DNA from: a virus
Virus record (IMG/VR): IMGVR_UViG_3300044846_003474
Span: 1 to 64,000 of that record
Length of the DNA: 64,000 bases
Strand: one strand, 5' to 3'
The first letter of the stretch is position 1. Each line of letters opens with the position of its first letter. This document shows positions 27,026 through 35,192 of this stretch, piece after piece. Made by a program: the position numbers and the translations under genes. The notes under the pieces are model-generated. The model made no database searches and had not been told where the DNA came from. It was given only the letters and a program-made list of their open reading frames with translations.

Positions 27026-27400
27026 ATGGGAAGGCCAACAAAAAAAGAAATTAATCTAACTAAGGAATCAATGTTATCTTTAATGCAAGAGATTTATAAT
27101 GAACTTGTTGAACAAAGAAATACCGCAATTAGAATACAAAACAAGATGTTAACAATGATGAAAGAACCAGAAGATATGACTCTTATTGGTCCTGTTATTG
27201 AAAAACAACAAAAGATTATTAATGATTGTGTTGAGAAAAAACTATCGTTATCAAAACTACAAGCTCAAATTTGGCAAAAATCTCAGGAAAAACAAGAAGA
27301 TAATTTTACTTTGTCAGATTTGGATCTTGATGATGACACATTTAAAAGTTTAATTGATAAAGACACCTCAACAGATAATAGTTACAAACTGAATAAATAA
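27026..27400 (+). CDS. Hypothetical helical protein
   Basis: 124 residues, mostly helix: a basic start (MGRPTKKEINLTKES), two long amphipathic helices (ESMLSLMQEIYNELVEQRN, then VIEKQQKIINDCVEKKLSLS) and an acidic C-terminus (LSDLDLDDDTFKSLIDKD). The layout is compatible with a small terminase subunit (coiled-coil core) or with a gp33-type co-activator (acidic, hydrophobic tail next to gp55), but there is no motif that decides. It ends where the next gene starts (TAATGG). Confidence 0.6.
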   Translation: MGRPTKKEINLTKESMLSLMQEIYNELVEQRNTAIRIQNKMLTMMKEPEDMTLIGPVIEKQQKIINDCVEKKLSLSKLQAQIWQKSQEKQEDNFTLSDLDLDDDTFKSLIDKDTSTDNSYKLNK

Positions 27401-29307
27401 TGGCACAGGATACTGAAGATGGTTTTAATGAAGTAGATAAAAAAACAACTATATTAAAAAAATATAAAAAAGTTAATAGTGATATTGAAGATCTACGAAA
27501 AAAGGCTGGAAAAACTTTAGAAAAGAAAAAATCTGAAACTTCCACACAACTTTCTGATGCAAAAAAATTAAAAAACAAATATCAAAAAGAAATTAAAACT
27601 CAATTTGATAAGTTGTTAGACTTAAACTTTTTGTCATTGGGTGCGGGTAAAAGTAGTCAAAGTTATCTTAAAAAAACTTTTACAAAAGCAATTAAAGAAA
27701 TCGTACCAAAATTAGATGATATTTTATTGGAATTAATGTTAACTGCCGTAGGTTGTTCACAAGACCAAGAATTTGTTCCTCAGACGATTTATATTAGAGT
27801 TAAGTCAGTTGACCTACTTAACACATTAAAAGAGGATCCTGCAACAGATGTGGGTAAATTATTATATGAAAAGAAAAGTATTCAATATAGTAGTTTTCCA
27901 TTTTCAATGAATAAGGAATTATATAATAGAACTCAAAATATTAACCAACCATTTAGTGTTCCTGCATCGGGACAAAGTTATAAAGGTACATCAGGTCAAG
28001 AATTATTTGATATTTCATACGTTGAGTCTTACGTTGATCCAACAACTTCACAAACAATACAAGGTAACTTTTTTAAAGTTGATTTAAAAAATAGAATGAC
28101 TACAAATAAAGTTTCTGAATTTTTAAAAGATTATTTTACAACAATAAAACTTTTTGATGAAACTAATTTCTTTGCAAATCTTATGAATCAATTGACAGGT
28201 GCGATATCTATTAAAAAAGGAGATGGTAATGCGGATTTAGACGACTTACAAAAAATACTGTTAATCATGCAAAGAATATTAGGGCTATGTTTTGATAATA
28301 CTAAAGAGATTGATGTGTCCGGAATTGCAAAATTGTCTGAAAATGATAATGTTGACGAATCTTTCTTTGAATTTACAGATATTGATTTACGTTTTATCGA
28401 CTCAAAAGTTTCCGACATAAAAATGGGGGTAGTTGAATTTGAGGAGTGTGATACGGTTAAATTACCTGTTGATTCAGATAGTATAACAAATGCGTTAAAT
28501 AATTTAGTCTTTGTTGATGGTAAAAATAATTCAAATAGTATTGATGACGCAGCTAATTTAACTGATGTTTTAACTAAAAATCCAGGATGGTTTCCATTGG
28601 AAATAAATATTGATTTATCATTCCTTAAAGAGTTTCCAAAGGCAATGGTGGCCACAGTCCTTTCACCTAAAGTTGTTTTACCTTTAATGATTATAACAAA
28701 ATCATTAGGTCAAAGTTTAGATTTACAAATTAGTTCATTTATGGATTTTGCAAGAAGACTTAAATCGTTCTTTATTAAATTTGCATCAAAAGTGGGGGAA
28801 ATTTTTGTTAAAATTTTATTTGATATAATTAAAAAAGATATTTTGAAGTTAGTCCAATCAGTAAATTTAGATGTAATTAGAGGATTAAATAATAAAAGAT
28901 TAAATATAATTTTATCTTTAACTGAATTACTAATTGCAATTGCTAAAATTGTAAAAGATTTTAGGGAATGTAAAAGCGTAATTGATGCTTTATTAAATGC
29001 GTTAAAAATCGCATCAAAAGGATTTGGTGGGGACATCCCATTACCATTATTATTAAGTTCAAAACTTTTAAGTGGTTATTCCTCAGATAGAGCATTTTTA
29101 AATGTTATTGCAAATTTTGAAGAATTGGGGTTACCAACAGGTACGATGCCAGATGGAAGTCCTAACTTAATGTTGGCATCAATAAAAGCGTTATTAGATG
29201 GTTCAGATCAAGAAAATGCGTCAAATGGTAAATCACAAATTGCAATATACCCACTAAGTATAACACCAATTGGACAAACAATACCAATAGTTTGTTATGG
29301 TAAATAA
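27400..29307 (+). CDS. Large hypothetical structural protein, baseplate region
   Basis: 635 residues, not recognised. N-terminal 80 residues are a charged coiled coil (Lys/Glu/Asp-rich). The middle is mixed and includes FVPQTIYIRVKSVDLLN and SYVESYVDPTTSQTIQGNFF. The C-terminal third is hydrophobic and helical (KAMVATVLSPKVVLPLMIIT, FIKFASKVGEIFVKILFDII, IAIAKIVKDFRECK), perhaps a membrane-active or packed helical part. It comes just before the gp5-like gene, so a baseplate or tail role is likely. No enzyme motif seen. Confidence 0.6.
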   Translation: MAQDTEDGFNEVDKKTTILKKYKKVNSDIEDLRKKAGKTLEKKKSETSTQLSDAKKLKNKYQKEIKTQFDKLLDLNFLSLGAGKSSQSYLKKTFTKAIKEIVPKLDDILLELMLTAVGCSQDQEFVPQTIYIRVKSVDLLNTLKEDPATDVGKLLYEKKSIQYSSFPFSMNKELYNRTQNINQPFSVPASGQSYKGTSGQELFDISYVESYVDPTTSQTIQGNFFKVDLKNRMTTNKVSEFLKDYFTTIKLFDETNFFANLMNQLTGAISIKKGDGNADLDDLQKILLIMQRILGLCFDNTKEIDVSGIAKLSENDNVDESFFEFTDIDLRFIDSKVSDIKMGVVEFEECDTVKLPVDSDSITNALNNLVFVDGKNNSNSIDDAANLTDVLTKNPGWFPLEINIDLSFLKEFPKAMVATVLSPKVVLPLMIITKSLGQSLDLQISSFMDFARRLKSFFIKFASKVGEIFVKILFDIIKKDILKLVQSVNLDVIRGLNNKRLNIILSLTELLIAIAKIVKDFRECKSVIDALLNALKIASKGFGGDIPLPLLLSSKLLSGYSSDRAFLNVIANFEELGLPTGTMPDGSPNLMLASIKALLDGSDQENASNGKSQIAIYPLSITPIGQTIPIVCYGK

Positions 29308-29318
29308 AATATAAAACA

Positions 29319-29537
29319 ATGGATAATAAAGTACAATCACAACAAGTTGTGGAAATTATTAAAGAACACAAAGTTAGACCTAATAAAGATCTAATTTTGG
29401 CTATGGAATTTATTAAAAAAGATTTTGATATTACAAAAGAAAATTTAATTAAAATGACAAGTCATTTAGACAAATTAGAGTTGACATATAATACACTATT
29501 AAAAGAATATCAAGCAAGAAATGTGGTTCAAAAATAA
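29319..29537 (+). CDS. Small hypothetical protein
   Basis: 72 residues, helical: VVEIIKEHKVRPNKDLILAME and LIKMTSHLDKLELTYNTLLKEY. It overlaps the gp5-like gene by 17 bases, so the two are co-translated and may form a complex. Not recognised. Confidence 0.6.
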   Translation: MDNKVQSQQVVEIIKEHKVRPNKDLILAMEFIKKDFDITKENLIKMTSHLDKLELTYNTLLKEYQARNVVQK

Positions 29538-31074
29538 AAATTTATTTCCGGGTTATGTAAAAGATAATAAAGATCCAATGATGTTAGGTAGGGTACGAGT
29601 TGTACCTACCCTTGAAAGGTATGAGGATTCTTTACCCGAAGATTGGAATGAAGAAAATGATAAGTGGACGGCAAAAGATCCATTTGTGTTTTTACCGTTA
29701 TTACCATACTACATTAATCAGGTACCAAAAGAGAATGAATATGTTAACCTAATTTATTACGACAATCGTGAAAGATTAGATGCCAATAAATTTTATATTC
29801 AAGGACCAATAACAAGACCCCAAAATAATTCTAAAGAAGATTGGAAAAACTCTCAGTCCATGTTGGCAACTGGAGAATTTTTCAAACAGGCAAATCAATT
29901 AAGAGATCGTAAAACAGGGATTACGGACCCAAAAATTTATGGAATATACCCCGAACCTGGTGACAACGCAATATTAGGTAGAGGAACCGCAGATGTTGTT
30001 GTTAAAGAAAATGATGTGTTAATACGAGCAGGTAAATTAGATCCTCTTAAATCTTCAAGTGCTGATTTTAATATACCCGTACCAAATGATAAAAGATCAT
30101 TTTTACAAATATCCACATCTCCATTAGAAAAAATTAAAGGTGAACCAAAAACAGTTACCGAATACATAAAAGAAAGTAGACAAGTTAAAAATTTGGTTGA
30201 GTGGGAAATTACAAATCTTGCAACAACAGGAACAACTTTTGATGGTAGTGTAAAATTATATAGTTTAATTCCAGTACCTGAAACTTTATCCAATAAAATT
30301 TTCCTTACTTCTGATTTAGATAGTTACAAAGGAACAACTTTATATGAATTAAACTTTACTGGTAAAACTTCTGAAGAATCTTTAACAATAATTAATGATT
30401 TTATTAAAGGTGTTAATATTGGTAAAATAAATATTGATGGTTATCTTTCATACCCATCACAAGATGGAGCTAAATTGGAAAATCAATTTCCATTTGTGTT
30501 TACCCCAACAAAAAGTAATACTGAAATATATTTAAATGCAAGTATTGATACCCCAAATGGTTTAACTGAATTTAATAATATTTTGGATTTTTATTCAAAA
30601 ACTAAATTATCACCTCAAAATAAAGAGTATGGGTTTGGACTTGTTTGGATACAAGATGTTTTGGGTGAACAACTTGAAGTTAAAATAACTAAAGTTGCAA
30701 ATGACACATTTGAGGCAACCCCAACATCATATGGTGTAATGGGTGGAGATTTTCTTTATTTGTTATCACATAAATCAGTTATCCCAAGTAAAGGTACTCC
30801 GATTGATCTAAAAAATACACTATACGGTATTGATCAACCAACGTTAACAGATACGATTTACGGTAAAACAAATTCAATGGTTAGAGGTGAAGAATTAATG
30901 TCATTCTTAAACCTCATCGTTCAATTTATGATAGGTCACGTACACCCATTTCCAGGACTTGCACCAATACAAGAATATCCATCAATACCTGATGGTCCTT
31001 CATCTAAAAAAATACTGGAAATACTTAATAATTCTCAAAATACAATATTAAATCAAAATATTAGGATTAATTGA
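29521..31074 (+). CDS. 5: gp5-like baseplate hub protein
   Basis: 517 residues. The N-terminal NLFPGYVKDNKDPMMLGRV then VRVVPTLERYEDSLPEDW is the OB-fold start of T4 gp5 and other spike-hub proteins, followed by FVFLPLLPYYINQVPKENEYV and LIYYDNRERL. There is no lysozyme domain: none of the gp5 muramidase motifs are seen, unlike T4. The C-terminal part (MSFLNLIVQFMIGHVHPFPG then LAPIQEYPSIPDG) with HVHPFPG is typical of phage hub/spike OB proteins. It would sit at the centre of the baseplate. Confidence 0.75.
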   Translation: MWFKNKNLFPGYVKDNKDPMMLGRVRVVPTLERYEDSLPEDWNEENDKWTAKDPFVFLPLLPYYINQVPKENEYVNLIYYDNRERLDANKFYIQGPITRPQNNSKEDWKNSQSMLATGEFFKQANQLRDRKTGITDPKIYGIYPEPGDNAILGRGTADVVVKENDVLIRAGKLDPLKSSSADFNIPVPNDKRSFLQISTSPLEKIKGEPKTVTEYIKESRQVKNLVEWEITNLATTGTTFDGSVKLYSLIPVPETLSNKIFLTSDLDSYKGTTLYELNFTGKTSEESLTIINDFIKGVNIGKINIDGYLSYPSQDGAKLENQFPFVFTPTKSNTEIYLNASIDTPNGLTEFNNILDFYSKTKLSPQNKEYGFGLVWIQDVLGEQLEVKITKVANDTFEATPTSYGVMGGDFLYLLSHKSVIPSKGTPIDLKNTLYGIDQPTLTDTIYGKTNSMVRGEELMSFLNLIVQFMIGHVHPFPGLAPIQEYPSIPDGPSSKKILEILNNSQNTILNQNIRIN

Positions 31075-31082
31075 TATTTATA
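31075..31082 (+). promoter_or_regulatory. Phage TATTTATA motif
   Basis: TATTTATA on the coding strand, 12 bases before the 31095 start. Confidence 0.5.
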
Positions 31083-31094
31083 TTAAAAACGTAA

Positions 31095-32552
31095 ATGTCA
31101 ATAAATAATTCATATTTCAGTAGGAATAATACTTTAATATCTAATAGTCTTGTTAATTCAGGGAGAAATCCTGTTACCGAATTATTTTATGGTGATGGAA
31201 GTCTTTTAAACCCAATTGGATTTACACGTTTTATCTTTGATTTAGACCTTACTTTATTAAATGAAAAATACCAAAATGGTGTTATAAGTGTGGGGTGTAA
31301 TTTAGATACAACTCATACCTTAAGAATGACTAATACAAGTTATTTTGATAAAGAATTATTAAACACTTCAACATCTCAAGGTAGACTAAGAGCAACGTCA
31401 TTTGATTTAATATTATTTAGAATACCTCTTAATTCCTTATCGGGAACTTCTCAGAATTGGGATGAGGGTGTTGGTTATGATTACTATGATCAAGTAACTG
31501 GTATACCAAGTGATAAGAACTATTCAGATAGACCATCAAATTGGTTGGAAACCACAACAATTACGGATTGGCAAGAACCAGGAATTTATAGTAACACAAA
31601 TACAGGATTATTTAATTATAATCAATTACAAATTATTGACACACAACATTTTGAATTTGGTGATGAAAATGTAGAGTTTGATATGACAAATGAAATAAAC
31701 TCTATTTTAAATGGATCACTAACAGGTGTAACGGGTTGGGGAATTGCTTACTTACCTCAAGTTGAAAACTTAACAGGAACAACAGGTAATTATTCTGTTG
31801 GATTTTTTACAAGACACACTCAAACATTCTACGAACCATTCTTAGAAACAAACTATAATGATTCAATTGAAGATGATAGAAATTCATTTTCATTAGGTAA
31901 AATTAATAAACTGTACTTATATATCTTTGAAGATGGGGATTTTCAAAACTTAGATAATAATCCTTTGGTTACAATTGGTGATCAAACAGGAACTCCAATA
32001 CCGGGTCTTATTAATTTACCATCTTGTCAGGTAACAAAAGGTGTATATGAGATAACAATACCACCATTACTTGGATATAAAACACCATGTATCTTTACTG
32101 ATACTTGGTCAAACATTTTATTAAATGGTTTTTCATTACCTAATGTAATTAATGAATTTGTAATATACCCATTACAGAAATCAATTCAAATAGGAACAAC
32201 AACTAATGATCCTGCGGTATATGGTTTTGATTATTATGGAATTAAACAAGATGAAAAAATATTAAATACCGATATTAGAAAAGTTGGTGTTATAATCAAG
32301 AAAGCATATACGACCAATCAACAATTACCAAAAATTGAAGGTCAATATAGAGTGTATGTTAGAGAAGGTCAAACCGAAGTACAAGTACAAGATTGGACCA
32401 AACTTAATAGAACTCCAAATGAGTACTATTTTATATTTGACACAAGGGATAAGATTCCAAATGAATATTATATAGATTTAAAAGTCATTTCTAGTGGAGA
32501 AGTAAATACTTATAAGAGACAGATTAAATTTCAAATCGTAAATAAAAAATAA
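31095..32552 (+). CDS. Hypothetical virion protein, beta-rich
   Basis: 485 residues with no recognised family. The N-terminal part (ELFYGDGSLLNPIGFTRFIF, DLTLLNEKYQNGVIS) and the repeated beta signals (FEFGDENVEFDMTNEINSIL, VTGWGIAYLPQVENL) suggest a multidomain beta protein, and the C-terminus (EGQYRVYVREGQTEVQVQDW) reads like an Ig-like module. Preceded by its own TATTTATA motif. Position after the hub gene suggests a baseplate wedge, tail or neck protein. Confidence 0.6.
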   Translation: MSINNSYFSRNNTLISNSLVNSGRNPVTELFYGDGSLLNPIGFTRFIFDLDLTLLNEKYQNGVISVGCNLDTTHTLRMTNTSYFDKELLNTSTSQGRLRATSFDLILFRIPLNSLSGTSQNWDEGVGYDYYDQVTGIPSDKNYSDRPSNWLETTTITDWQEPGIYSNTNTGLFNYNQLQIIDTQHFEFGDENVEFDMTNEINSILNGSLTGVTGWGIAYLPQVENLTGTTGNYSVGFFTRHTQTFYEPFLETNYNDSIEDDRNSFSLGKINKLYLYIFEDGDFQNLDNNPLVTIGDQTGTPIPGLINLPSCQVTKGVYEITIPPLLGYKTPCIFTDTWSNILLNGFSLPNVINEFVIYPLQKSIQIGTTTNDPAVYGFDYYGIKQDEKILNTDIRKVGVIIKKAYTTNQQLPKIEGQYRVYVREGQTEVQVQDWTKLNRTPNEYYFIFDTRDKIPNEYYIDLKVISSGEVNTYKRQIKFQIVNKK

Positions 32553-32555
32553 AGA

Positions 32556-32563
32556 TATTTATT
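32556..32563 (+). promoter_or_regulatory. Phage TATTTATT motif
   Basis: TATTTATT on the coding strand, 10 bases before the 32574 start. Confidence 0.4.
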
Positions 32564-32573
32564 AAATAAAGAT

Positions 32574-32960
32574 ATGGCAAATTTTATATTAGAACAATGT
32601 TCATCATCAAATCAATTCACAGTTGGTTTTGGTGTAAGTTTTACCCCAATAACGGGACAAACTTATTCATTTAGTAATGGACTAACAGGAGAAACTATTT
32701 GTGGTACCATATTAACTGGCACCACTGGAGCAACAACATATTCGGCAATCACCCAATATGATAATTGTAATGAATGTATTATTGATATACCAAGAAGTGC
32801 AAATACAGCATATGATATATGTGAAGTTTGTTCTGATGAAACAGTAATTACGGTTTATAATTTAACACCACCTCACCCTGTTTATACTGACGGATATGGT
32901 ACTCCAGTCACTCAATTAAACATGGTCGTAATAGGAGGACCTAACGGATTAAATTCATAA
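32574..32960 (+). CDS. Small Cys-containing virion-type protein
   Basis: 128 residues, beta-type, with several cysteines in pairs (YDNCNECIIDIP, YDICEVCSDE). Similar in style to the fibre proteins on the left (2811-7977). Starts ANFILEQCSSSNQFTVGFGV; ends VIGGPNGLNS. No membrane segment or signal. The paired CxxC could bind a metal. Role unknown, probably virion. Confidence 0.55.
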   Translation: MANFILEQCSSSNQFTVGFGVSFTPITGQTYSFSNGLTGETICGTILTGTTGATTYSAITQYDNCNECIIDIPRSANTAYDICEVCSDETVITVYNLTPPHPVYTDGYGTPVTQLNMVVIGGPNGLNS

Positions 32961-32964
32961 TACA

Positions 32965-33447
32965 ATGAAAAGAGTAATAAGATTAAATGAAACGGACATT
33001 ACCAATTTGGTAAAAAGAGTCCTTAATGAACAGAAAAGTGAACGATATATGTTCTTTTCTAATTTAGAACAAATGAGAAGACAATGTGATTTATTATTAG
33101 ATTTTGATCGTAGTACGGTTGAATCTATTTTAGATAATGGACATGATTGGGCTCAAGATCATATTTCTGAAGCTAAAAACAATATGGATCAAGTATTTGA
33201 TTTCATGATGAATGAAACCACAAGAGACGGTATGAAATCATCTACGAATATTGATGATGAAGATATGGTAATGTCGGAAGGAGATAAAAAAGTTGGCACA
33301 CCTCTTTGTGCGAGAGGTATTGCATCCGCAAAATCTAAATATGATGTATACCCTTCAGCATATGCAAATGGACACGCAGTACAAGTATGTAAAGGTACGA
33401 TTAAAGGTCTTGATGGTAAAAAACATTGTTCAGGAGCATATTGTTAA
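32965..33447 (+). CDS. Probable internal head protein
   Basis: 160 residues. The first 22 residues (MKRVIRLNETDITNLVKRVL plus NE) form an amphipathic helix ending VLNE|Q, which fits the capsid-targeting sequences that T4-type phages cut with the prohead protease. After it: helical stretch (FFSNLEQMRRQCDLLLDF), an acidic linker, and a C-terminal Cys-containing part (GTPLCARGIASAKSKYDVYP, VCKGTIKGLDGKKHC). It is followed by a spacer with a host-type promoter. Packaging is inference from the N-terminal pattern. Confidence 0.55.
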   Translation: MKRVIRLNETDITNLVKRVLNEQKSERYMFFSNLEQMRRQCDLLLDFDRSTVESILDNGHDWAQDHISEAKNNMDQVFDFMMNETTRDGMKSSTNIDDEDMVMSEGDKKVGTPLCARGIASAKSKYDVYPSAYANGHAVQVCKGTIKGLDGKKHCSGAYC

Positions 33448-33463
33448 AAATTTTTTAAAAATA

Positions 33464-33494
33464 TTTTTTTATTCAAATAATTTATATATATTTG
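33464..33494 (+). promoter_or_regulatory. Host-type promoter before 33519
   Basis: TATATTTG at 33487-33494 fits the Bacteroidota -7 element; the -33 position, 19 bases before it, reads TTTT, a partial match. Confidence 0.5.
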
Positions 33495-33518
33495 TAGACA
33501 CATAAACTTTATACAAAT

Positions 33519-33947
33519 ATGAAAAACAGAGTAAAAAGATTCTTAAGTAGATTAAAACTTAAATTTTATATTTGGTCAAAAAAATCTTCAAATATTATAC
33601 CAACTTATCAAAATGAAATCCTATCATATGAAAAGACCTGTTTTAAAATATGTCTTAAAATAATTCAACATAAAGATACGGAATTTATGATCGCCCCAAT
33701 GTCTGATAAACGTTATCTTAAAAATGACGATATGAAAATTTTCATAACAATGACAGATCATAGAGTTGAGATCACTAATCACATTTACAATTATAATGTT
33801 AAACTACATGAAAGAGATTGGGAAAGATTAACGTATATTTTTGATCTTGAGGCAGATAAGAGAAGGCTTAATTATGAGGGAGAGGTTAATTCACAGATTA
33901 CTAACTCTCTACACAATATCTTAGACCGAGTTTCTAATTTCAAATAA
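33519..33947 (+). CDS. Hypothetical basic protein
   Basis: 142 residues, not recognised. Very basic N-terminus (MKNRVKRFLSRLKLKFYIWSK), then a mixed part with YEKTCFKICLKIIQHKDTEF and RVEITNHIYNYNVKLHERDW. It has a host-type promoter rather than the late motif, so it is probably expressed early. It runs convergent into 33921-34862, overlapping 27 bases at the ends. No known motif. Confidence 0.6.
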   Translation: MKNRVKRFLSRLKLKFYIWSKKSSNIIPTYQNEILSYEKTCFKICLKIIQHKDTEFMIAPMSDKRYLKNDDMKIFITMTDHRVEITNHIYNYNVKLHERDWERLTYIFDLEADKRRLNYEGEVNSQITNSLHNILDRVSNFK

Positions 33948-34862
33948 AATATTATCAACTAAGGAATCTACGGATTCCTTTTTTGTTTTATATGATGTCA
34001 TAATAGGTTTTTGTCCTTTTCCTGTCTGAGTGTCTTTTTTTTCTGCGGTTCTTTTTTGTTGACAGGCAGATCTTTTTTGTGAATCACTCATTTTACCTGC
34101 AACTCCAGCCGCCCTACATTTAGGGTAAGATCCTTTAGAAGTATCCTGTCGTCCACATGGAGGATGTTTACCGTCAACTTTACTACAAATGTTAACCCAA
34201 GGTCCTTTTGGTTGAGAAGACCCTTTAGGTTTCTTCTTTTTACCAAACCAAACTCCTAAATCTTCATTTATTGTATGAACATCGTGAGTATTAACGTTAT
34301 GAGTTCCATCTTTACCTTTTTCCCAAACACCAACAATTCTTTTTAAATTATTTTTTAAACTTTTTTTAATTGCAATATCATTTAATTTATTGTCTATAAA
34401 TTCGTAAAAAGGACCTAACTCACTTTTACTCCATTTTTTTAAACCTATTTCAATTGGACCACTATATTCACCGGCAGTTATACTTGTACTTGCTTCAGTT
34501 ATTTCAACCCATTCATTTACAGGTACAATTTTTTTATTTTTACCAGGTGTTTGGTTAATATTATTACCATCATCATCACTAAATGTTGAGTTCGGGTGTT
34601 TCTTAATATAATTTGTAACTTTTTTTGCTTTAGACTCTATTTTTTTGATTTGTTTTTTTGTTTCATCCATTGACCCATCATAACTATCAAATTCTAACAT
34701 TGGACTATCGTATTTTGATACAGGTATTGTGAATGGTCCGTTTTGAGAATTTTTAAATTTTCTAACACCTAACTGCATTGGTGCAATATATGAACCTCTA
34801 CTCCCACCACTATCTGAAGTTGCTTCAGATAAAACTTTCTTTATTATTTGATTTAAATCCAT
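33921..34862 (-). CDS. Probable internal head protein with duplicated module
   Basis: 313 residues from ATG 34862 (MDLNQIIKKVLSEATSDSGG); the open frame upstream to 34949 is out of context. The N-terminal helix ends VLSE|A, like a prohead-protease site. A module is present twice: at about 14-50 (EATSDSGGSRGSYIAPMQLG with VRKF...GPF) and at about 123-157 (EASTSITAGEYSGPIEIGLK with KW...GPF), and the second copy is preceded by ITE|A, another such site. The C-terminal third has a Cys-rich, basic part (WVNICSKVDGKHPPCGRQD, YPKCRAAGVAGKM) common in phage and viral proteins of unknown role. Likely packaged and possibly cut into pieces. Confidence 0.6.
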   Translation of the reverse strand: MDLNQIIKKVLSEATSDSGGSRGSYIAPMQLGVRKFKNSQNGPFTIPVSKYDSPMLEFDSYDGSMDETKKQIKKIESKAKKVTNYIKKHPNSTFSDDDGNNINQTPGKNKKIVPVNEWVEITEASTSITAGEYSGPIEIGLKKWSKSELGPFYEFIDNKLNDIAIKKSLKNNLKRIVGVWEKGKDGTHNVNTHDVHTINEDLGVWFGKKKKPKGSSQPKGPWVNICSKVDGKHPPCGRQDTSKGSYPKCRAAGVAGKMSDSQKRSACQQKRTAEKKDTQTGKGQKPIMTSYKTKKESVDSLVDNILFEIRNSV

Positions 34863-34876
34863 AATTTGTCTACTAT

Positions 34877-34884
34877 TATAAATA
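34877..34884. promoter_or_regulatory. Shared phage motif in divergent gap
   Basis: TATAAATA on plus (TATTTATA on minus) lies in the 37-base gap between the divergent genes at 34862 and 34900, and may serve both. Confidence 0.5.
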
Positions 34885-34899
34885 TCAACACAATACAAA

Positions 34900-35142
34900 A
34901 TGGAAGAACAAGAAAATGAATTATTTGGTAACCTGTTTGGAACCATCAATTTACTAAGTGAAGAACATTTAGATGCAATTCTTATATCTATGAATAAAGA
35001 TCACGCATTATATTATTTAATTGAGTCAGTTAAAGCATCACATAAACGTGGAGCGTTTACAATTGGTGAATCTGAAGTTATATCAAAAGCCATTAGAGTG
35101 TTGTCAAAATTGGAAGAACCTAACCAAACTATTGATAAATAA
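34900..35142 (+). CDS. Small hypothetical protein
   Basis: 80 residues, helical and acidic (MEEQENELFGNLFGTINLLS, AIRVLSKLEEPNQTIDK). Not recognised. Divergent from the internal-protein gene and followed by a terminator that also serves the capsid gene. Confidence 0.6.
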   Translation: MEEQENELFGNLFGTINLLSEEHLDAILISMNKDHALYYLIESVKASHKRGAFTIGESEVISKAIRVLSKLEEPNQTIDK

Positions 35143-35144
35143 AA

Positions 35145-35170
35145 AAAGGAGACAAGTAATTGTCTCCTTT
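35145..35170. terminator. Bidirectional terminator
   Basis: AAAGGAGACA / TGTCTCCTTT hairpin with a 6-base loop, A-rich before and T-rich after, between the convergent 34900 and capsid genes. Confidence 0.85.
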
Positions 35171-35192
35171 CTCTTATTCGGTATTTAATTGA

